Assembly: GCA_046160625.1 (NCBI GenBank)
Contig: JBJXGZ010000109.1
Coordinates: 8,004 to 72,003, forward strand
Length of the DNA: 64,000 bases
Reading direction: 5' to 3'
Source of the DNA: M3007 sp046160625
GTDB lineage: Bacteria > Bacteroidota > Bacteroidia > Chitinophagales > Saprospiraceae
Every line of letters begins with the position of its first letter. Positions within the stretch are counted from its first letter, which is position 1. Positions 37,118 through 46,570 of the stretch are shown here, in pieces. The notes under the pieces are model-generated. The model saw only the letters and a list, made by a program, of their open reading frames with translations. It made no database searches and was not told the DNA's origin. Position numbers and translations under genes: made by a program.

Positions 37118-37286
37118 TAAACCGCAAAATGTAAAACCACACATTTTGATCCGAAAAAAGCCAAAATCTTTCCCTTTTTGAGATCAAGTTTTTCTTGGTT
37201 TTAAATTTTGCGGTTCTCCTGTTTTACATTTTGCGGTTTATTTAGTTTTAAATTTTGCGGTTCTCCGGTTTTACATTTTGCGGTTA
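37118..37286. repeat. GCGGTTCTCCTGTTTTA repeat element, copy 3
   Basis: AAACCGCAAAATGTAAAAC is on the left; on the right AATTTTGCGGTTCTCCTG(G)TTTTACATTTTGCGG appears twice. The internal core differs from copies 1 and 2. It separates the response-regulator gene from its kinase gene. Confidence 0.85.
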
Positions 37287-37293
37287 AAGATTT

Positions 37294-37932
37294 TCACAGC
37301 AAATCGTACTCCAACGCCGACTTCACCAGCCCGGCGGTATTGCGCGCATTGAGTTTGAGCAGCAGATTGCGTCGGTGGGTCTCCACGGTGCCGAAGCTGA
37401 TGAACAGTTCTTCGGCAATTTCGAAGGTAGTTCTTTCATCCACAATGAGTTGTAGGATTTGTTTTTCCCGGCGGGAGATGGTAGGGAAAGGGCTGGAGGA
37501 GGTTTTTGTAGGTTTATTGGAAAAACTGTTCATCAAAGATTCCATCACGTCCGCGCTGAATACCTGTTTGCCTTCAGCGACTTTTCGGATAGACTCTAAA
37601 ACCTCCTCTTTTCCGGCATTTTTTAGCAAAAAACCCGATGCACCATGCTTGAGCATCGCCTTCACCAGACTTAACTCGCGCATCATGGAAAGCACCAGCA
37701 CCTTGACCTGTGAATGGCGTTCCTTCACGATACGGCAACACTCCAGCCCGTCCATTTCAGGCATGTTTATATCCAGCAGCAATACATCGGCAGGGGTAGA
37801 GTCGAGCAAAGTCAATGCTTCGCGACCATTTGCAGCTTCGCCGACGCACTGTATATCCTCCACTTCCCGCAGCATAAGCAGCAGTCCGTCAATCACGAGT
37901 CGGTGGTCGTCGGCAATCAGGATTTTAATCAT
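37294..37932 (-). CDS. NarL/LuxR-family response regulator
   Basis: 212 residues. The receiver domain (1-120) has ADDH at the start, a phospho-acceptor Asp in VLLLDINMPEMDG (about residue 55), the Ser/Thr position in VLVLSMM and Lys in FLLKNAG. The C-terminal LuxR helix-turn-helix (148-212) reads SRREKQILQLIVDERTTFEIAEELFISFGTVETHRRNLLLKL. In this family the phosphorylated protein dimerises and binds DNA. The neighbouring HisKA_3 kinase gene downstream is the probable partner. Target genes are unknown; the surrounding secreted-protein genes are candidates only by proximity. The start at 37932 gives a normal receiver N-terminus (MIKILIADDH). Confidence 0.95.
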   Translation of the reverse strand: MIKILIADDHRLVIDGLLLMLREVEDIQCVGEAANGREALTLLDSTPADVLLLDINMPEMDGLECCRIVKERHSQVKVLVLSMMRELSLVKAMLKHGASGFLLKNAGKEEVLESIRKVAEGKQVFSADVMESLMNSFSNKPTKTSSSPFPTISRREKQILQLIVDERTTFEIAEELFISFGTVETHRRNLLLKLNARNTAGLVKSALEYDLL

Positions 37933-37938
37933 GAGGAA

Positions 37939-38073
37939 TTGTTGATTTGTTTATTTGGGGATTTGGGGATTTGTTCACAAGGGCTTGGTATTTGTCTTCG
38001 CGCCTGAAAAGTACAAATACCAAGATCTGGAGCATCCCCAAATCCCCAAATCCCCAAATAAACAAATCAACAA
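37939..38073. repeat. Inverted repeat of TTTGGGGATTTGGGG words
   Basis: The left arm (TTGTTGATTTGTTTATTTGG, then GGATTTGGGGATTTG) pairs with the right arm made of CCCCAAATCCCCAAAT words ending AAACAAATCAACAA at 38073. An inner stem (CTTGGTATTTGT with ACAAATACCAAG) extends the hairpin. It fills the gap upstream of the response regulator. Confidence 0.85.
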
Positions 38074-38084
38074 TACAAACCACC

Positions 38085-38402
38085 CTAATTCACAAGCATT
38101 CCAGCCCGGTATTTGAACCACCCTGCAGCCACTTGTTTGCTTGCTTTTTCGCCTGTGGCAAATTGGGCGAGGGTAGCAAGGGTGATACAGCTTGGATTCA
38201 CCTTGTCGGGGTTTTCATCCAGCACAGCATTGATGTAGTTGGTGAGCGATTTATAGCTGAGCATCACACCGGTCGCTTCTTCGATAAGCCAAGCCAAGGT
38301 GTGGGCTTTGCTATGCGGGATCTTTGAAATGGGTTCACCAAAGGCTTTGGTATGGACATCGGCGAGCAAAGAACGAAAGATGGGAAAATCTTTTGTTTGC
38401 AT
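38085..38402 (-). CDS. Small protein of unknown function, possibly helix-turn-helix-like
   Basis: The start at 38402 (MQTKDFPIFRSLLADVH) is preferred over 38447, since the extra N-terminal residues look non-coding. 105 residues. The pattern AHTLAWLIEEATGVMLSYKSLTNYINAVLDENPDKVNPSCITLATLAQFA recalls an N-terminal domain seen in various Bacteroidota proteins, where LSYKSL and PSxxTL segments may form DNA-binding-like helices. That comparison is from memory. It is not obviously linked to the adjacent response regulator. No signal peptide or membrane span. Confidence 0.5.
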   Translation of the reverse strand: MQTKDFPIFRSLLADVHTKAFGEPISKIPHSKAHTLAWLIEEATGVMLSYKSLTNYINAVLDENPDKVNPSCITLATLAQFATGEKASKQVAAGWFKYRAGMLVN

Positions 38403-38576
38403 GATAGGGGCGAGGTTTAGGAGTGAATGATTCGGGAGGCGTTGCAAAAATCAATATTTCCAACGGATTTCCAAAACAATTCCATTTCCTTTCCAAATCG
38501 TGAACACAGATGAGTGAAATCTTTGTCCCTCTTTTAACTTCATTAATTTCAAACCCTTTTCTAAATGTTCTCCAAT

Positions 38577-40079
38577 ATGAACAAAAAATTTTTTTCACTC
38601 GCCATTTTCGCATTCTTGCTTGGCCTTTTTGCCGAAAAAACCAACGCACAAGCCAGCGGCGTGAAGCCAGAACTCTTTATGTACCGCCACAACGGAAATT
38701 TGGGAGGCTCGCCCGCTCCTGCGGTAACAGGCAACACAATCGGCACGCTCCAATGGAGGGCCCTCACGGCGATCGGTTCCGTTCTAGAGGGTGCCACCAT
38801 CAAGTCTGAAGCTGTCAATGTGGCTGCTGGACAATTGGCTGCCAACATGACTTTCAACACCAGTAGTTTTGGCATCGGATTAACCGAAAAGATGATTATT
38901 ACATCACCGGGTCTCGTGGGCATTGGCCTACACAATCCATTATTCCATCTTGACGTGGTGGGCAACACCCACACCTCCGGCAGGTTTTGGGGGCGGATCC
39001 ACTATGATGTAGGAATGCCTACTGGATTGCCTTCCACCTATTTGGATGAATCTTATTTTGAAAGAAAAAACCGCTCTGACCTTGATGCCGGGTTACCAGC
39101 TAATGCTGCCTTTAACAACCTCGCATTTCCAGTTGGTGGCACACTGAGCCTCGCGCCAGGCGGTGGTAGCCTTGATCGCCAACTGTTCAGTGGCGGTAAC
39201 GACGGCCTTTGGACACGCTCAGAAGCCACCGCCCCAGCAAATACTTGGGCTGCCTGGGAAAAAATTCTGACCAGCGGTGACATCAATGGCCGTGAAAACA
39301 TGCTCGCCCGGTATATGCCACCTGGTCCTATTTCAAGCACATTGCGCGATGGACAAGTGTTTGACAATGGCACGAACGTCGTGATTGGCGGCTTGCCTGC
39401 TTACCCAGCACCGCTTGGAGCAGCGTTATCATTCCTTCCAGCTGATGAGCTCACCGTACAAGGCGATGCTCGTGTGGAAGACAACTTAGTCGTTGATGAT
39501 AACGCAACCGTGACTGGCAGCACTACTACGGGCACGCTGAGTGTAGGCACTACCGCCAATGTAGGCGGCCTCGCCACGGTAAATAGCCTGAGTGTGACCA
39601 ACAACGCGACTGTAGGCGGAAACGTAGGCATCGGCAAAGCTGCGACTGGTTTTGACTTGGATGTATTGGGCGAATCGAACTTCGATGGACGCGTGAAAAT
39701 TGGAGCTGCAAATTTCCCGACGTTCGCAGGTGCCGCTGCTTATGAATTGGCGGTCGGTGGCGGGATAATCGCAGAAGAAGTGCTGGTACGCTTGCAGGGC
39801 AACTGGGCTGACTACGTTTTCGAAGAAAACTATCAACTCAACCCACTCTCCGAAATTGAGGCATTTGTTCAAAAAGAAAAACACCTTCCCGGAATCGCTT
39901 CGGCGAAAGAAGTGGAAACAAATGGCCTGAACCTCGGCGAAATGCAAAAAGCGCAGATGGAAAAAATCGAGGAGCTCTACCTGCACATGATTGCTTTGGA
40001 CAAAGAAATGAAATCAGTTAAGGCTGAAAACGCTGCCTTGAAAGCGAAGCTTGAGCAAATGGAAGAAAGTCGCAATTGA
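38577..40079 (+). CDS. Secreted tail-fibre-like protein with C-terminal coiled coil
   Basis: The start at 38577 gives a signal peptide (MNKKFFSLAIFAFLLGLFAEKTNAQ); 500 residues. Small beta repeats dominate the middle (LTVQGDARVEDNLVVDDNATV, TGTLSVGTTANVGGLATVNSLSV). The C-terminal part (EEVLVRLQGNWADYVFEENY, LNPLSEIEAFVQKEKHLPGI, ETNGLNLGEMQKAQMEKIEE) is a motif frequent at the ends of Bacteroidota tail-fibre-like proteins and precedes a coiled coil (ALDKEMKSVKAENAALKAKLEQMEE). A trimeric surface fibre is inferred by analogy with the S74 pair, but the canonical S74 SDxRxK cleavage motif is not seen here. The metalloprotease gene starts 20 bases downstream, so the genes may form one unit. Confidence 0.8.
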   Translation: MNKKFFSLAIFAFLLGLFAEKTNAQASGVKPELFMYRHNGNLGGSPAPAVTGNTIGTLQWRALTAIGSVLEGATIKSEAVNVAAGQLAANMTFNTSSFGIGLTEKMIITSPGLVGIGLHNPLFHLDVVGNTHTSGRFWGRIHYDVGMPTGLPSTYLDESYFERKNRSDLDAGLPANAAFNNLAFPVGGTLSLAPGGGSLDRQLFSGGNDGLWTRSEATAPANTWAAWEKILTSGDINGRENMLARYMPPGPISSTLRDGQVFDNGTNVVIGGLPAYPAPLGAALSFLPADELTVQGDARVEDNLVVDDNATVTGSTTTGTLSVGTTANVGGLATVNSLSVTNNATVGGNVGIGKAATGFDLDVLGESNFDGRVKIGAANFPTFAGAAAYELAVGGGIIAEEVLVRLQGNWADYVFEENYQLNPLSEIEAFVQKEKHLPGIASAKEVETNGLNLGEMQKAQMEKIEELYLHMIALDKEMKSVKAENAALKAKLEQMEESRN

Positions 40080-40098
40080 TCCAAAAAATTGGCATAAC

Positions 40099-41478
40099 AT
40101 GAGATACGCCATTTTCACCGCAGTTTTTGTGGCATTGGTACTGACGCATACCGCGCAAGGCCAAAGCCATGCATCCTGCGGCACGCCCAGCCCCAAATAT
40201 GCCCCTGTGTTCGACGGGCAATTTGCCGAGCAATCAGCCAATCCTTACGTGGTGCAGATTTTTGTCCATATCCTGCGCAACACCGACGGCTCCAACGCCG
40301 CCATGAGTGACGCTACACTGAGAACAAACCTGGATCGCATGGCGGCCTTTTACCGCCCGCACAATATCTGCTTCACCTTTCTGGGGCGTGGTTTTATTGA
40401 CAATACAAGCTGGAATACCAGTTATACGCTCAGCGACAGCACAGCGATGTTCAGTGCCAACCCTCCGCATGGTAACACTATAGACATCTACGTGCACAGG
40501 AACGGGTTCAACGGGTTTGGCGGGTATGCATATGATATACCCTCATTCAAATGCTCTGTGGCGGCTAATGCTTCGTTCAACTTTGAACATGAGGTGGGAC
40601 ACTGCCTTGGATTGCTGCACACTTTTGAAACATTTTCAGGCACCTTGATCGAATGCCCGGACGGCTCTAATTGCGGATCGAGAGGTGACATGATTTGCGA
40701 CACACCCGCTGATTTTGCCAATTCCCAGAATTTCGGCACTTTTTGCAGCTACACTGGCAGTCAGATGATCAATTGTAATGGGAACGATTTCGGCTACAAC
40801 CCGCCCACGAACAATATCATGAGTTATTGGACATCCTGTTATACGCAATTCACCAACGGCCAAGGCACACGGATGCGCAACACCATTGATGTCAACCCTT
40901 TCTTGCAGAACCGTCTGACCCCGCTCGATCGAATCATCACTAATGTGACCCTGACGGGCGAAATCATCGAGGGGGCTCAAAACTCCATGCTGATTGGCAA
41001 CATCGCCTCTCTGGGAAATGTATTGATGAACGGCAACGCGAACGGTATTTTCAACGCCGGAGCATTCGTTCAAGTGGTGCCAGGTACTCAAATTGCCCCT
41101 ACAGGAATGAACAGCATTTTACTGCGTATCAATGATTTGTGCGATGGCTTATTTCTTACCGGCCAGCCTTCAAACGAAGCGCGCCATAAGACTTCCCTGC
41201 CTGCAACTACTGCTGTCAGCCTGGAGGCTTACCCTAACCCGTTTACGGATAATATCAGCATCCGCGTCAGGTTGGGAAATGCCGCTCAGGCCATGCTCCA
41301 GCTCTTCGATTTCTCTGGCAGGCTCGTACAAAACATTGACTGTCGGAGCTTGATCGAAACAGGCAGCCTAAACGAATCGTTGACACTACCAGGGCTCCAA
41401 CCGGGTGTTTATTTCCTTCGGCTTCAATACGAAGGAGGCTTGCAAACTGTGAAACTAGTAAAAGTGCAAAGCGATTGA
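40099..41478 (+). CDS. Secreted zinc metalloprotease (M43 pappalysin-like) with T9SS tail
   Basis: The start at 40099 gives a signal peptide (MRYAIFTAVFVALVLTHTAQG); 459 residues. The metzincin zinc site is HEVGHCLGLLH (about residue 163; HExxHxxGxxH with three His ligands), and the Met-turn is NNIMSYW (about 238). Between them, Cys-rich loops (CPDGSNCGSRGDMICDTPAD) match the M43 family. In this family the activity is endopeptidase cleavage outside the cell. The C-terminal 80 residues (AYPNPFTDNISI ... QLFDFSGRLVQN ... LPGLQPGVYFLRL ... TVKLVKV) are a T9SS type-A tail. It is followed by another secreted protease gene; together they suggest extracellular proteolysis. Confidence 0.9.
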   Translation: MRYAIFTAVFVALVLTHTAQGQSHASCGTPSPKYAPVFDGQFAEQSANPYVVQIFVHILRNTDGSNAAMSDATLRTNLDRMAAFYRPHNICFTFLGRGFIDNTSWNTSYTLSDSTAMFSANPPHGNTIDIYVHRNGFNGFGGYAYDIPSFKCSVAANASFNFEHEVGHCLGLLHTFETFSGTLIECPDGSNCGSRGDMICDTPADFANSQNFGTFCSYTGSQMINCNGNDFGYNPPTNNIMSYWTSCYTQFTNGQGTRMRNTIDVNPFLQNRLTPLDRIITNVTLTGEIIEGAQNSMLIGNIASLGNVLMNGNANGIFNAGAFVQVVPGTQIAPTGMNSILLRINDLCDGLFLTGQPSNEARHKTSLPATTAVSLEAYPNPFTDNISIRVRLGNAAQAMLQLFDFSGRLVQNIDCRSLIETGSLNESLTLPGLQPGVYFLRLQYEGGLQTVKLVKVQSD

Positions 41479-41532
41479 CCGCAATTGCAAAGTAGCTGCC
41501 TTACAAACCTTTTGCGGCAGAAATGGAACACT

Positions 41533-41603
41533 TTATGGACGGGTTAGGCGGATTTTCACCGATTTTATGTTTAAAAATCAGTAGAAATCTGCCTAATCCT
41601 TTC
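41533..41603. repeat. Imperfect inverted repeat between two protease genes
   Basis: GGGTTAGGCGGATTTTCACC on the left and AGAAATCTGCCTAATCC on the right pair with two mismatches over about 15 bases. It probably acts as a terminator. Confidence 0.4.
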
Positions 41604-41677
41604 CACAGGTGTGCTATGGACATATCCCATTTTTGTCAAGGATCTTCAAAAAAACTTCTAAAACTACATTAATTACC

Positions 41678-43627
41678 ATGAAAAACCCGAAACACTTATT
41701 AAACGTCACTTTGGCAGTTATTGGTTTGGTTTTGTTGTTAGGACAAACCCTCATAGCACAGATAAACATTGGTGGCAAACCCTATAGTTTTCTAAACGCC
41801 GTCGCAGGAGTCGAATCCGTTCCGCTTGTGCAAATGCCGCCCATCAATTTAACGGAACTTGAAAAGGAAGACGAAAAAGACAATCTGGCGGGCCTTCCAC
41901 CACGCTTTGGGTATCCTTTCCCGGCCAATCTCAATCTGAACAATTCCGGCTCATGGACGACACTGGACAACGGCGACCGTATCTGGCGTTTGCGCATCAC
42001 GTCTCCCGGGGCATTGTCCATCAATCTAACCTACAGCTCTTTTTGGCTTCCTGAAGGAGCTAAGCTTTACATCTACGACGAAAACAAGCAACAAGCGATT
42101 GGTGGCTTCACTTCTAGGAATAATAACTCCCCCAAAGGCAAGAGCATCGGCTATGCCACCGGATTTATTTACAGCGACCAGATCGTACTCGAATACTACG
42201 AGCCGAAGGCTGTGACGGGCGAGGGCGAAATTGCCATTGACCAGGTGGTGCACGGCTATCAAAAACTCAGACTTCCCAACACGCCCGACGACTTCGGCAC
42301 CTCCGGCACTTGCAATGTAAACATCAACTGCTCCCCAGAAGGCGACAGCTGGCAGGCGGTGAAGCATAGCGTGGCCATGATAATGGTAGGCGGATTCAGA
42401 TTTTGTACCGGGTCGCTGCTCAACACCACAGTGGGGGATTTCAAACCTTACTTTCTAACCGCCAATCACTGTTTGTCGGGCACCATGGATGCTATCACCG
42501 ATCCAATGGTTGGCAACTGGATGTTTGTATGGAGTTACGAAAGCGCGGGTTGCGCCAACGGTGCGACAGAACCTAACTTGATCTCCACTACTGGGGCCAT
42601 TTTGGTAGCAAACAACGGTGGTTCTGATTTTGCGCTTTTCCGCTTGATAGAAGACCCATTGCAGATTACGCCTTCTGTCCCTCTTTGGTACAATGGCTGG
42701 GATGCCTCTGCCAGTGCGAGCGCAGGAGGCGTGGGAATCCACCACCCCGATGGCGACATCAAAAAAATCTCTACCTACAGCATGACACCGGGTTCATCAG
42801 GAAATTTCTGGACGGTATTCTTTGACCCAACCACGAATGGGCACGGTGTTACGGAACCTGGGTCTTCTGGCTCTCCCCTGTTTAATAGCAGTCAAAGGGT
42901 CATAGGGCAGTTGCAGGGTGGAATCGGCATAAGTTGTGGAGATCCTGTAAATGATCAAAGCTTTTACGGCAAGTTTTCCGATTCTTGGGATGGCGCTAAC
43001 CAACGCCGCAGGTTGCACGATTGGCTCGACCCAGATTGCCCCCTGAACCTTGCTATGAATACCAACATCACCATAGGCGGGCACACTTTTTATGCCTCCG
43101 AAGAGATTACCTCCACTGCCAACATCTCCCCCAACACGGTGGTGGATTTCAGCGCGGGGCTTCAGATTCGGCTGCTGCCGGGCTTCAGGGCAGAAATGGG
43201 GAGTTTCTTTTCTGCCAAAATTAGAGGTTGTATGCCGATGGCCAATCGGCCAGATGTTGCCGCTTTATCAGGGTCCATTATTGGGGCAGGCACATGCTTA
43301 CCTCCCAATAATAGTGCGCGTCTCAACATAGGTTCGCGTGAAACACGTAACAGCCAATTAGAGGATGCCGGATTTCAATGTTACCCGAATCCATTTTCAG
43401 GCGATTTTTTTGTGCGCTTTGACGTTTTCGAGCCCAATAGCCAAGTTTCTATAGCAATTTCTGACGCATTTGGCAGACAAGTGCATCAACCGCTCGCTCA
43501 AAAGTCATTTGATGCAGGCCAGCACATCATTCAAATAGAATACGGGCAATTGCCTCCCGGCCTCTACTACATTACGCTGAACACCCCCGATGGCCGTTGG
43601 TCTCAGAAGATAGTGAAAAGCGATTGA
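41678..43627 (+). CDS. Secreted trypsin-like serine protease with T9SS tail
   Basis: The start at 41678 gives a signal peptide (MKNPKHLLNVTLAVIGLVLL, then LGQTLIAQ); 649 residues. The catalytic triad of the lysyl-endopeptidase-like S1 group is visible: His in YFLTANHC (about 263), Asp in NGGSDFALFRL (about 316) and Ser in EPGSSGSPLF (about 397). An N-terminal domain of about 180 residues (LSINLTYSSFWLPEGAKLYIYDENKQ) matches the beta-sandwich prodomain of such proteases. A 3-coathanger-like stretch follows (TVVDFSAGLQIRLLPGFRAE). The C-terminus (CYPNPFSGDFFVRF ... FGRQVHQP ... LPPGLYYITLN) is a T9SS type-A tail. Substrates are extracellular proteins; specificity was not determined. Confidence 0.9.
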   Translation: MKNPKHLLNVTLAVIGLVLLLGQTLIAQINIGGKPYSFLNAVAGVESVPLVQMPPINLTELEKEDEKDNLAGLPPRFGYPFPANLNLNNSGSWTTLDNGDRIWRLRITSPGALSINLTYSSFWLPEGAKLYIYDENKQQAIGGFTSRNNNSPKGKSIGYATGFIYSDQIVLEYYEPKAVTGEGEIAIDQVVHGYQKLRLPNTPDDFGTSGTCNVNINCSPEGDSWQAVKHSVAMIMVGGFRFCTGSLLNTTVGDFKPYFLTANHCLSGTMDAITDPMVGNWMFVWSYESAGCANGATEPNLISTTGAILVANNGGSDFALFRLIEDPLQITPSVPLWYNGWDASASASAGGVGIHHPDGDIKKISTYSMTPGSSGNFWTVFFDPTTNGHGVTEPGSSGSPLFNSSQRVIGQLQGGIGISCGDPVNDQSFYGKFSDSWDGANQRRRLHDWLDPDCPLNLAMNTNITIGGHTFYASEEITSTANISPNTVVDFSAGLQIRLLPGFRAEMGSFFSAKIRGCMPMANRPDVAALSGSIIGAGTCLPPNNSARLNIGSRETRNSQLEDAGFQCYPNPFSGDFFVRFDVFEPNSQVSIAISDAFGRQVHQPLAQKSFDAGQHIIQIEYGQLPPGLYYITLNTPDGRWSQKIVKSD

Positions 43628-43639
43628 CCGTGTTTTCAT

Positions 43640-43667
43640 AAGTGACACTTTTCAAAAAGTGTCACTT
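43640..43667 (+). terminator. Intrinsic terminator after the serine protease gene
   Basis: AAGTGACACTTTT and AAAAGTGTCACTT form a perfect stem around a short loop, followed by CTTTTCCTTTC. It begins about 12 bases after the TGA stop. Confidence 0.75.
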
Positions 43668-43708
43668 CTTTTCCTTTCTGGCTCAAAAAAATCAAAACAA
43701 TCCACAAT

Positions 43709-46474
43709 ATGAAAAATAGAATCTACCTACTCATCATGCTTGCGTCAGCCACCTTCGCCGTTTGGGCGGCTGCCCAGTATTGGAACATCTCGCTGCCATC
43801 CTTCAAGCTTGGCGTACAGAAGGAAAAGGCAAAAAAAATGTCATTGGCCCAGACCATTGAAGGTCGTTACGAGCAGGAGTTCCTGATGACACACGACCCG
43901 ACTACCAACACAATCCCTCGAGATAGGCTGCTTTCAGCCTACCGCATCGCGCAAGAAAAACGCGAGCAGATGGCCCAGGCTGAGCGTGCCATCCCTATAT
44001 TTTGGCAAGAACGCGGTCCCAACAACGTGGGCGGTCGCACGCGAGGCCTCATTTTTGATGCCAACGACCCCACTGGACACACCGTGTGGGCAGCGGGTGT
44101 GGCAGGTGGTCTTTGGCGCACGACCAATATACAGGCTGCAGCACCTACCTGGAATTTAGTAGATGATTTTTTTGCAAATCTTGCGATCATGACCATTGCT
44201 CAAGATCCCTCCAATGCCAATAGGATGTATTTCGGGACAGGTGAAGAAAGATTAAACTTTGGCGACCCGGTGCGCGGTCTCGGGATATGGAGATCTATGG
44301 ATGGCGGTGTCAATTGGGCGCAACTTCCGGGGGCGTTTGACAATGTTTACAAAATCGTGATAGCCAACGATGGTACGGTATATGCCGGGACCGATGCAGG
44401 TTTGCAGCTTTCGACAGATGGCATTAATTTTTTGCCAGTCGCGCAAGTGACCGGTATTGTCCCTGATGTTGAAATTGCCGCTAACGGAGATGTCTTCGCA
44501 ACTCAACTTTTTGGCAACATATTTCGCCTTCAGGCGGGTACTTGGATGGCGCTAACCAGTCCCAATTTTCCCACAGGATTTCGCAGGATCGAAATCGCTT
44601 GTGCTCCAAGCAATGCCATGACTTTGTACGCTTCTTTTGGTAAAGCCGCCAACCCTAACCAAGGAATCTGTCAGGGCGTATTTTTGTCAACCGACGGTGG
44701 AGGCACTTGGCAGACTCAAACCGTGCCACCGGCTTACGGAGGTCAGGCTTGGTACAACTTCGCTTTGAGCGTTGATCCCAACAACGCCAGTCGGCTCTTT
44801 CTCGGAGGCCAGGGACTTTCGGTGTCTGGAGACATGGGTAGCACCTGGACACAAGTGATGGGCGTACACGCCGACCATCATACTGTAACCTATAGGCCAG
44901 GTAATTCCAACGAGATTGTTTTCAGCAATGACGGCGGCGTTTATTACTGTACAAACGGGACGAATGCCAACCCGACGCTCGGAGCCAGGAATAATGGCTA
45001 CAATGTCACGCAGTTTTACACCAATGCCATTCACCCGAACAGCGGTTCAAATTATATGTTGGGTGGAACACAGGACAACGGCACTCCGCAGTTTAACGCA
45101 GCAGGTATATCCAGCACGATAGAAGCACCTGGCACCGGCGGCGATGGGGCTTTTTGTTTCATTGATCAGGACAATCCCATGATCCAGGTGGCGGCTTCGC
45201 AAAACAGACAATTTTACGCTTCCAACAACGGAGGGGGCAGTTTTAATACCGTCATTGCTTCCAAAGCTGCCACCCTCTTCATCACACCGGCAGAATACGA
45301 CGATGCGAACGACATTCTTTATTTGTCGGACAATGTGGATACGCTGGGTCGGCTGACTGGCGTGGGTGCTGCCAATACTTTCGTGCTGGAACGGGTCGCG
45401 GCTTTTGGCGGCCAGCAGGCAAGTACCATCACCGTATCCCCCAACACCCCCAACCGGCTTTTCGTCGGAACAACGGGTGGCAGAGTCGTCCGTATTGACA
45501 ACGCACATTTGGGCACTTTCACTGCTACTGTACTCACGTCGCCTCGAAACGCCTTTATTTCCTGCATCGTAGTGGAACCGGGCAACGACAATCATTTGAT
45601 AGCCACTTGCAGCAATTACGGGGCTGCCGGCCAAGTGTTTGAGTCCACCGATGGCGGCACCATGTGGACAAACCTGACCAACGACCTGCCGGATATGCCA
45701 GTCCGCTGGGCAATGTTCCACCCCTTTGATGCCGATAAATTCTTGCTCGCCACGGAACTTGGCGTGTGGAGTACGGACGATCTTGACGGCGTAAATACCG
45801 AATGGTGGCCCACCAACAATTATGGCCTAGCCAATGTACGCGTGGATATGTTCCAATATCGCCCCTCCGACCACCTGGTTGCTGCTGCTTCTCATGGGCG
45901 CGGAATGTACACAACCAATTATTTTACCTTACTCAACACCTGTGTGCCCAGCCTCAATATATCAGGCGCTGTTCTGCCCGGCATCTATATGGCGGAAGAT
46001 TTTATAGTATCGGATGGGGTGATCGCACCTAACAGGAAAGTCATTTATCATGCAGGCAATCGCATCCAATTAAACCCCGGATTTCATGCCCAACGAGGCA
46101 GTGATTTTTGGGCTTTGATAGAGGCTTGCAATCTCGGGCCAAGCCCGCAGGATTCTCGGGATCAATCGAACCTTTCAGACCGTAACCAGGATCAAAAAAA
46201 CGATTTCACTGCCTCACTAACTTTGAAATGCAGCCCAAACCCTGTCACATACCAGATGCATGTCGAATTTGATTTACCCACAGATGGAGCCTATAGCTTG
46301 TATGTCCGCGATATCCGTGGAAAGCTTGTGGAAACTGTTGCTTCGCAGGAAACACGCGCTGCTGGCCATTATCAAGTTTTGCTCAATGCTGTCAATTACA
46401 ACGCCGGCATTTATGTGATCAGCTTGCAATCAAGTAAGGGCGCTTTGTCGAAGCAGTTTATTGTAACCCGATAG
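43709..46474 (+). CDS. Large secreted sortilin/BNR-type propeller protein with T9SS tail
   Basis: 921 residues with a signal peptide (MKNRIYLLIMLASATFAVWA). From about residue 95 on, repeats resemble the BNR/Asp-box, sortilin-like propeller: GVAGGLWRTTNIQA, NRMYFGTGE, GIWRSMDGGVNWAQLPG, GVFLSTDGGGTWQTQ, QVFESTDGGTMWTNLTNDLPDMPV, GVWSTDDLDGVNTEWW. A 3-coathanger-like segment lies near 770 (NRKVIYHAGNRIQLNPGFHAQ). The C-terminus (CSPNPVTYQMHVEF ... VRDIRGKLVET ... YNAGIYVISLQ ... FIVTR) is a T9SS type-A tail. Such propellers bind glycans or peptides, or are glycosidases; no catalytic residue could be assigned. It is the last of four secreted genes on the plus strand. Confidence 0.85.
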   Translation: MKNRIYLLIMLASATFAVWAAAQYWNISLPSFKLGVQKEKAKKMSLAQTIEGRYEQEFLMTHDPTTNTIPRDRLLSAYRIAQEKREQMAQAERAIPIFWQERGPNNVGGRTRGLIFDANDPTGHTVWAAGVAGGLWRTTNIQAAAPTWNLVDDFFANLAIMTIAQDPSNANRMYFGTGEERLNFGDPVRGLGIWRSMDGGVNWAQLPGAFDNVYKIVIANDGTVYAGTDAGLQLSTDGINFLPVAQVTGIVPDVEIAANGDVFATQLFGNIFRLQAGTWMALTSPNFPTGFRRIEIACAPSNAMTLYASFGKAANPNQGICQGVFLSTDGGGTWQTQTVPPAYGGQAWYNFALSVDPNNASRLFLGGQGLSVSGDMGSTWTQVMGVHADHHTVTYRPGNSNEIVFSNDGGVYYCTNGTNANPTLGARNNGYNVTQFYTNAIHPNSGSNYMLGGTQDNGTPQFNAAGISSTIEAPGTGGDGAFCFIDQDNPMIQVAASQNRQFYASNNGGGSFNTVIASKAATLFITPAEYDDANDILYLSDNVDTLGRLTGVGAANTFVLERVAAFGGQQASTITVSPNTPNRLFVGTTGGRVVRIDNAHLGTFTATVLTSPRNAFISCIVVEPGNDNHLIATCSNYGAAGQVFESTDGGTMWTNLTNDLPDMPVRWAMFHPFDADKFLLATELGVWSTDDLDGVNTEWWPTNNYGLANVRVDMFQYRPSDHLVAAASHGRGMYTTNYFTLLNTCVPSLNISGAVLPGIYMAEDFIVSDGVIAPNRKVIYHAGNRIQLNPGFHAQRGSDFWALIEACNLGPSPQDSRDQSNLSDRNQDQKNDFTASLTLKCSPNPVTYQMHVEFDLPTDGAYSLYVRDIRGKLVETVASQETRAAGHYQVLLNAVNYNAGIYVISLQSSKGALSKQFIVTR

Positions 46475-46570
46475 GGTAAAGTTTTTCGAGGGATAAAATC
46501 AGAACCGATGCGTTGCAAAGTGCATCTGTTCTGATTTTTCCCACCTTTGCGGTGTTGTTTCCAACCGCTT

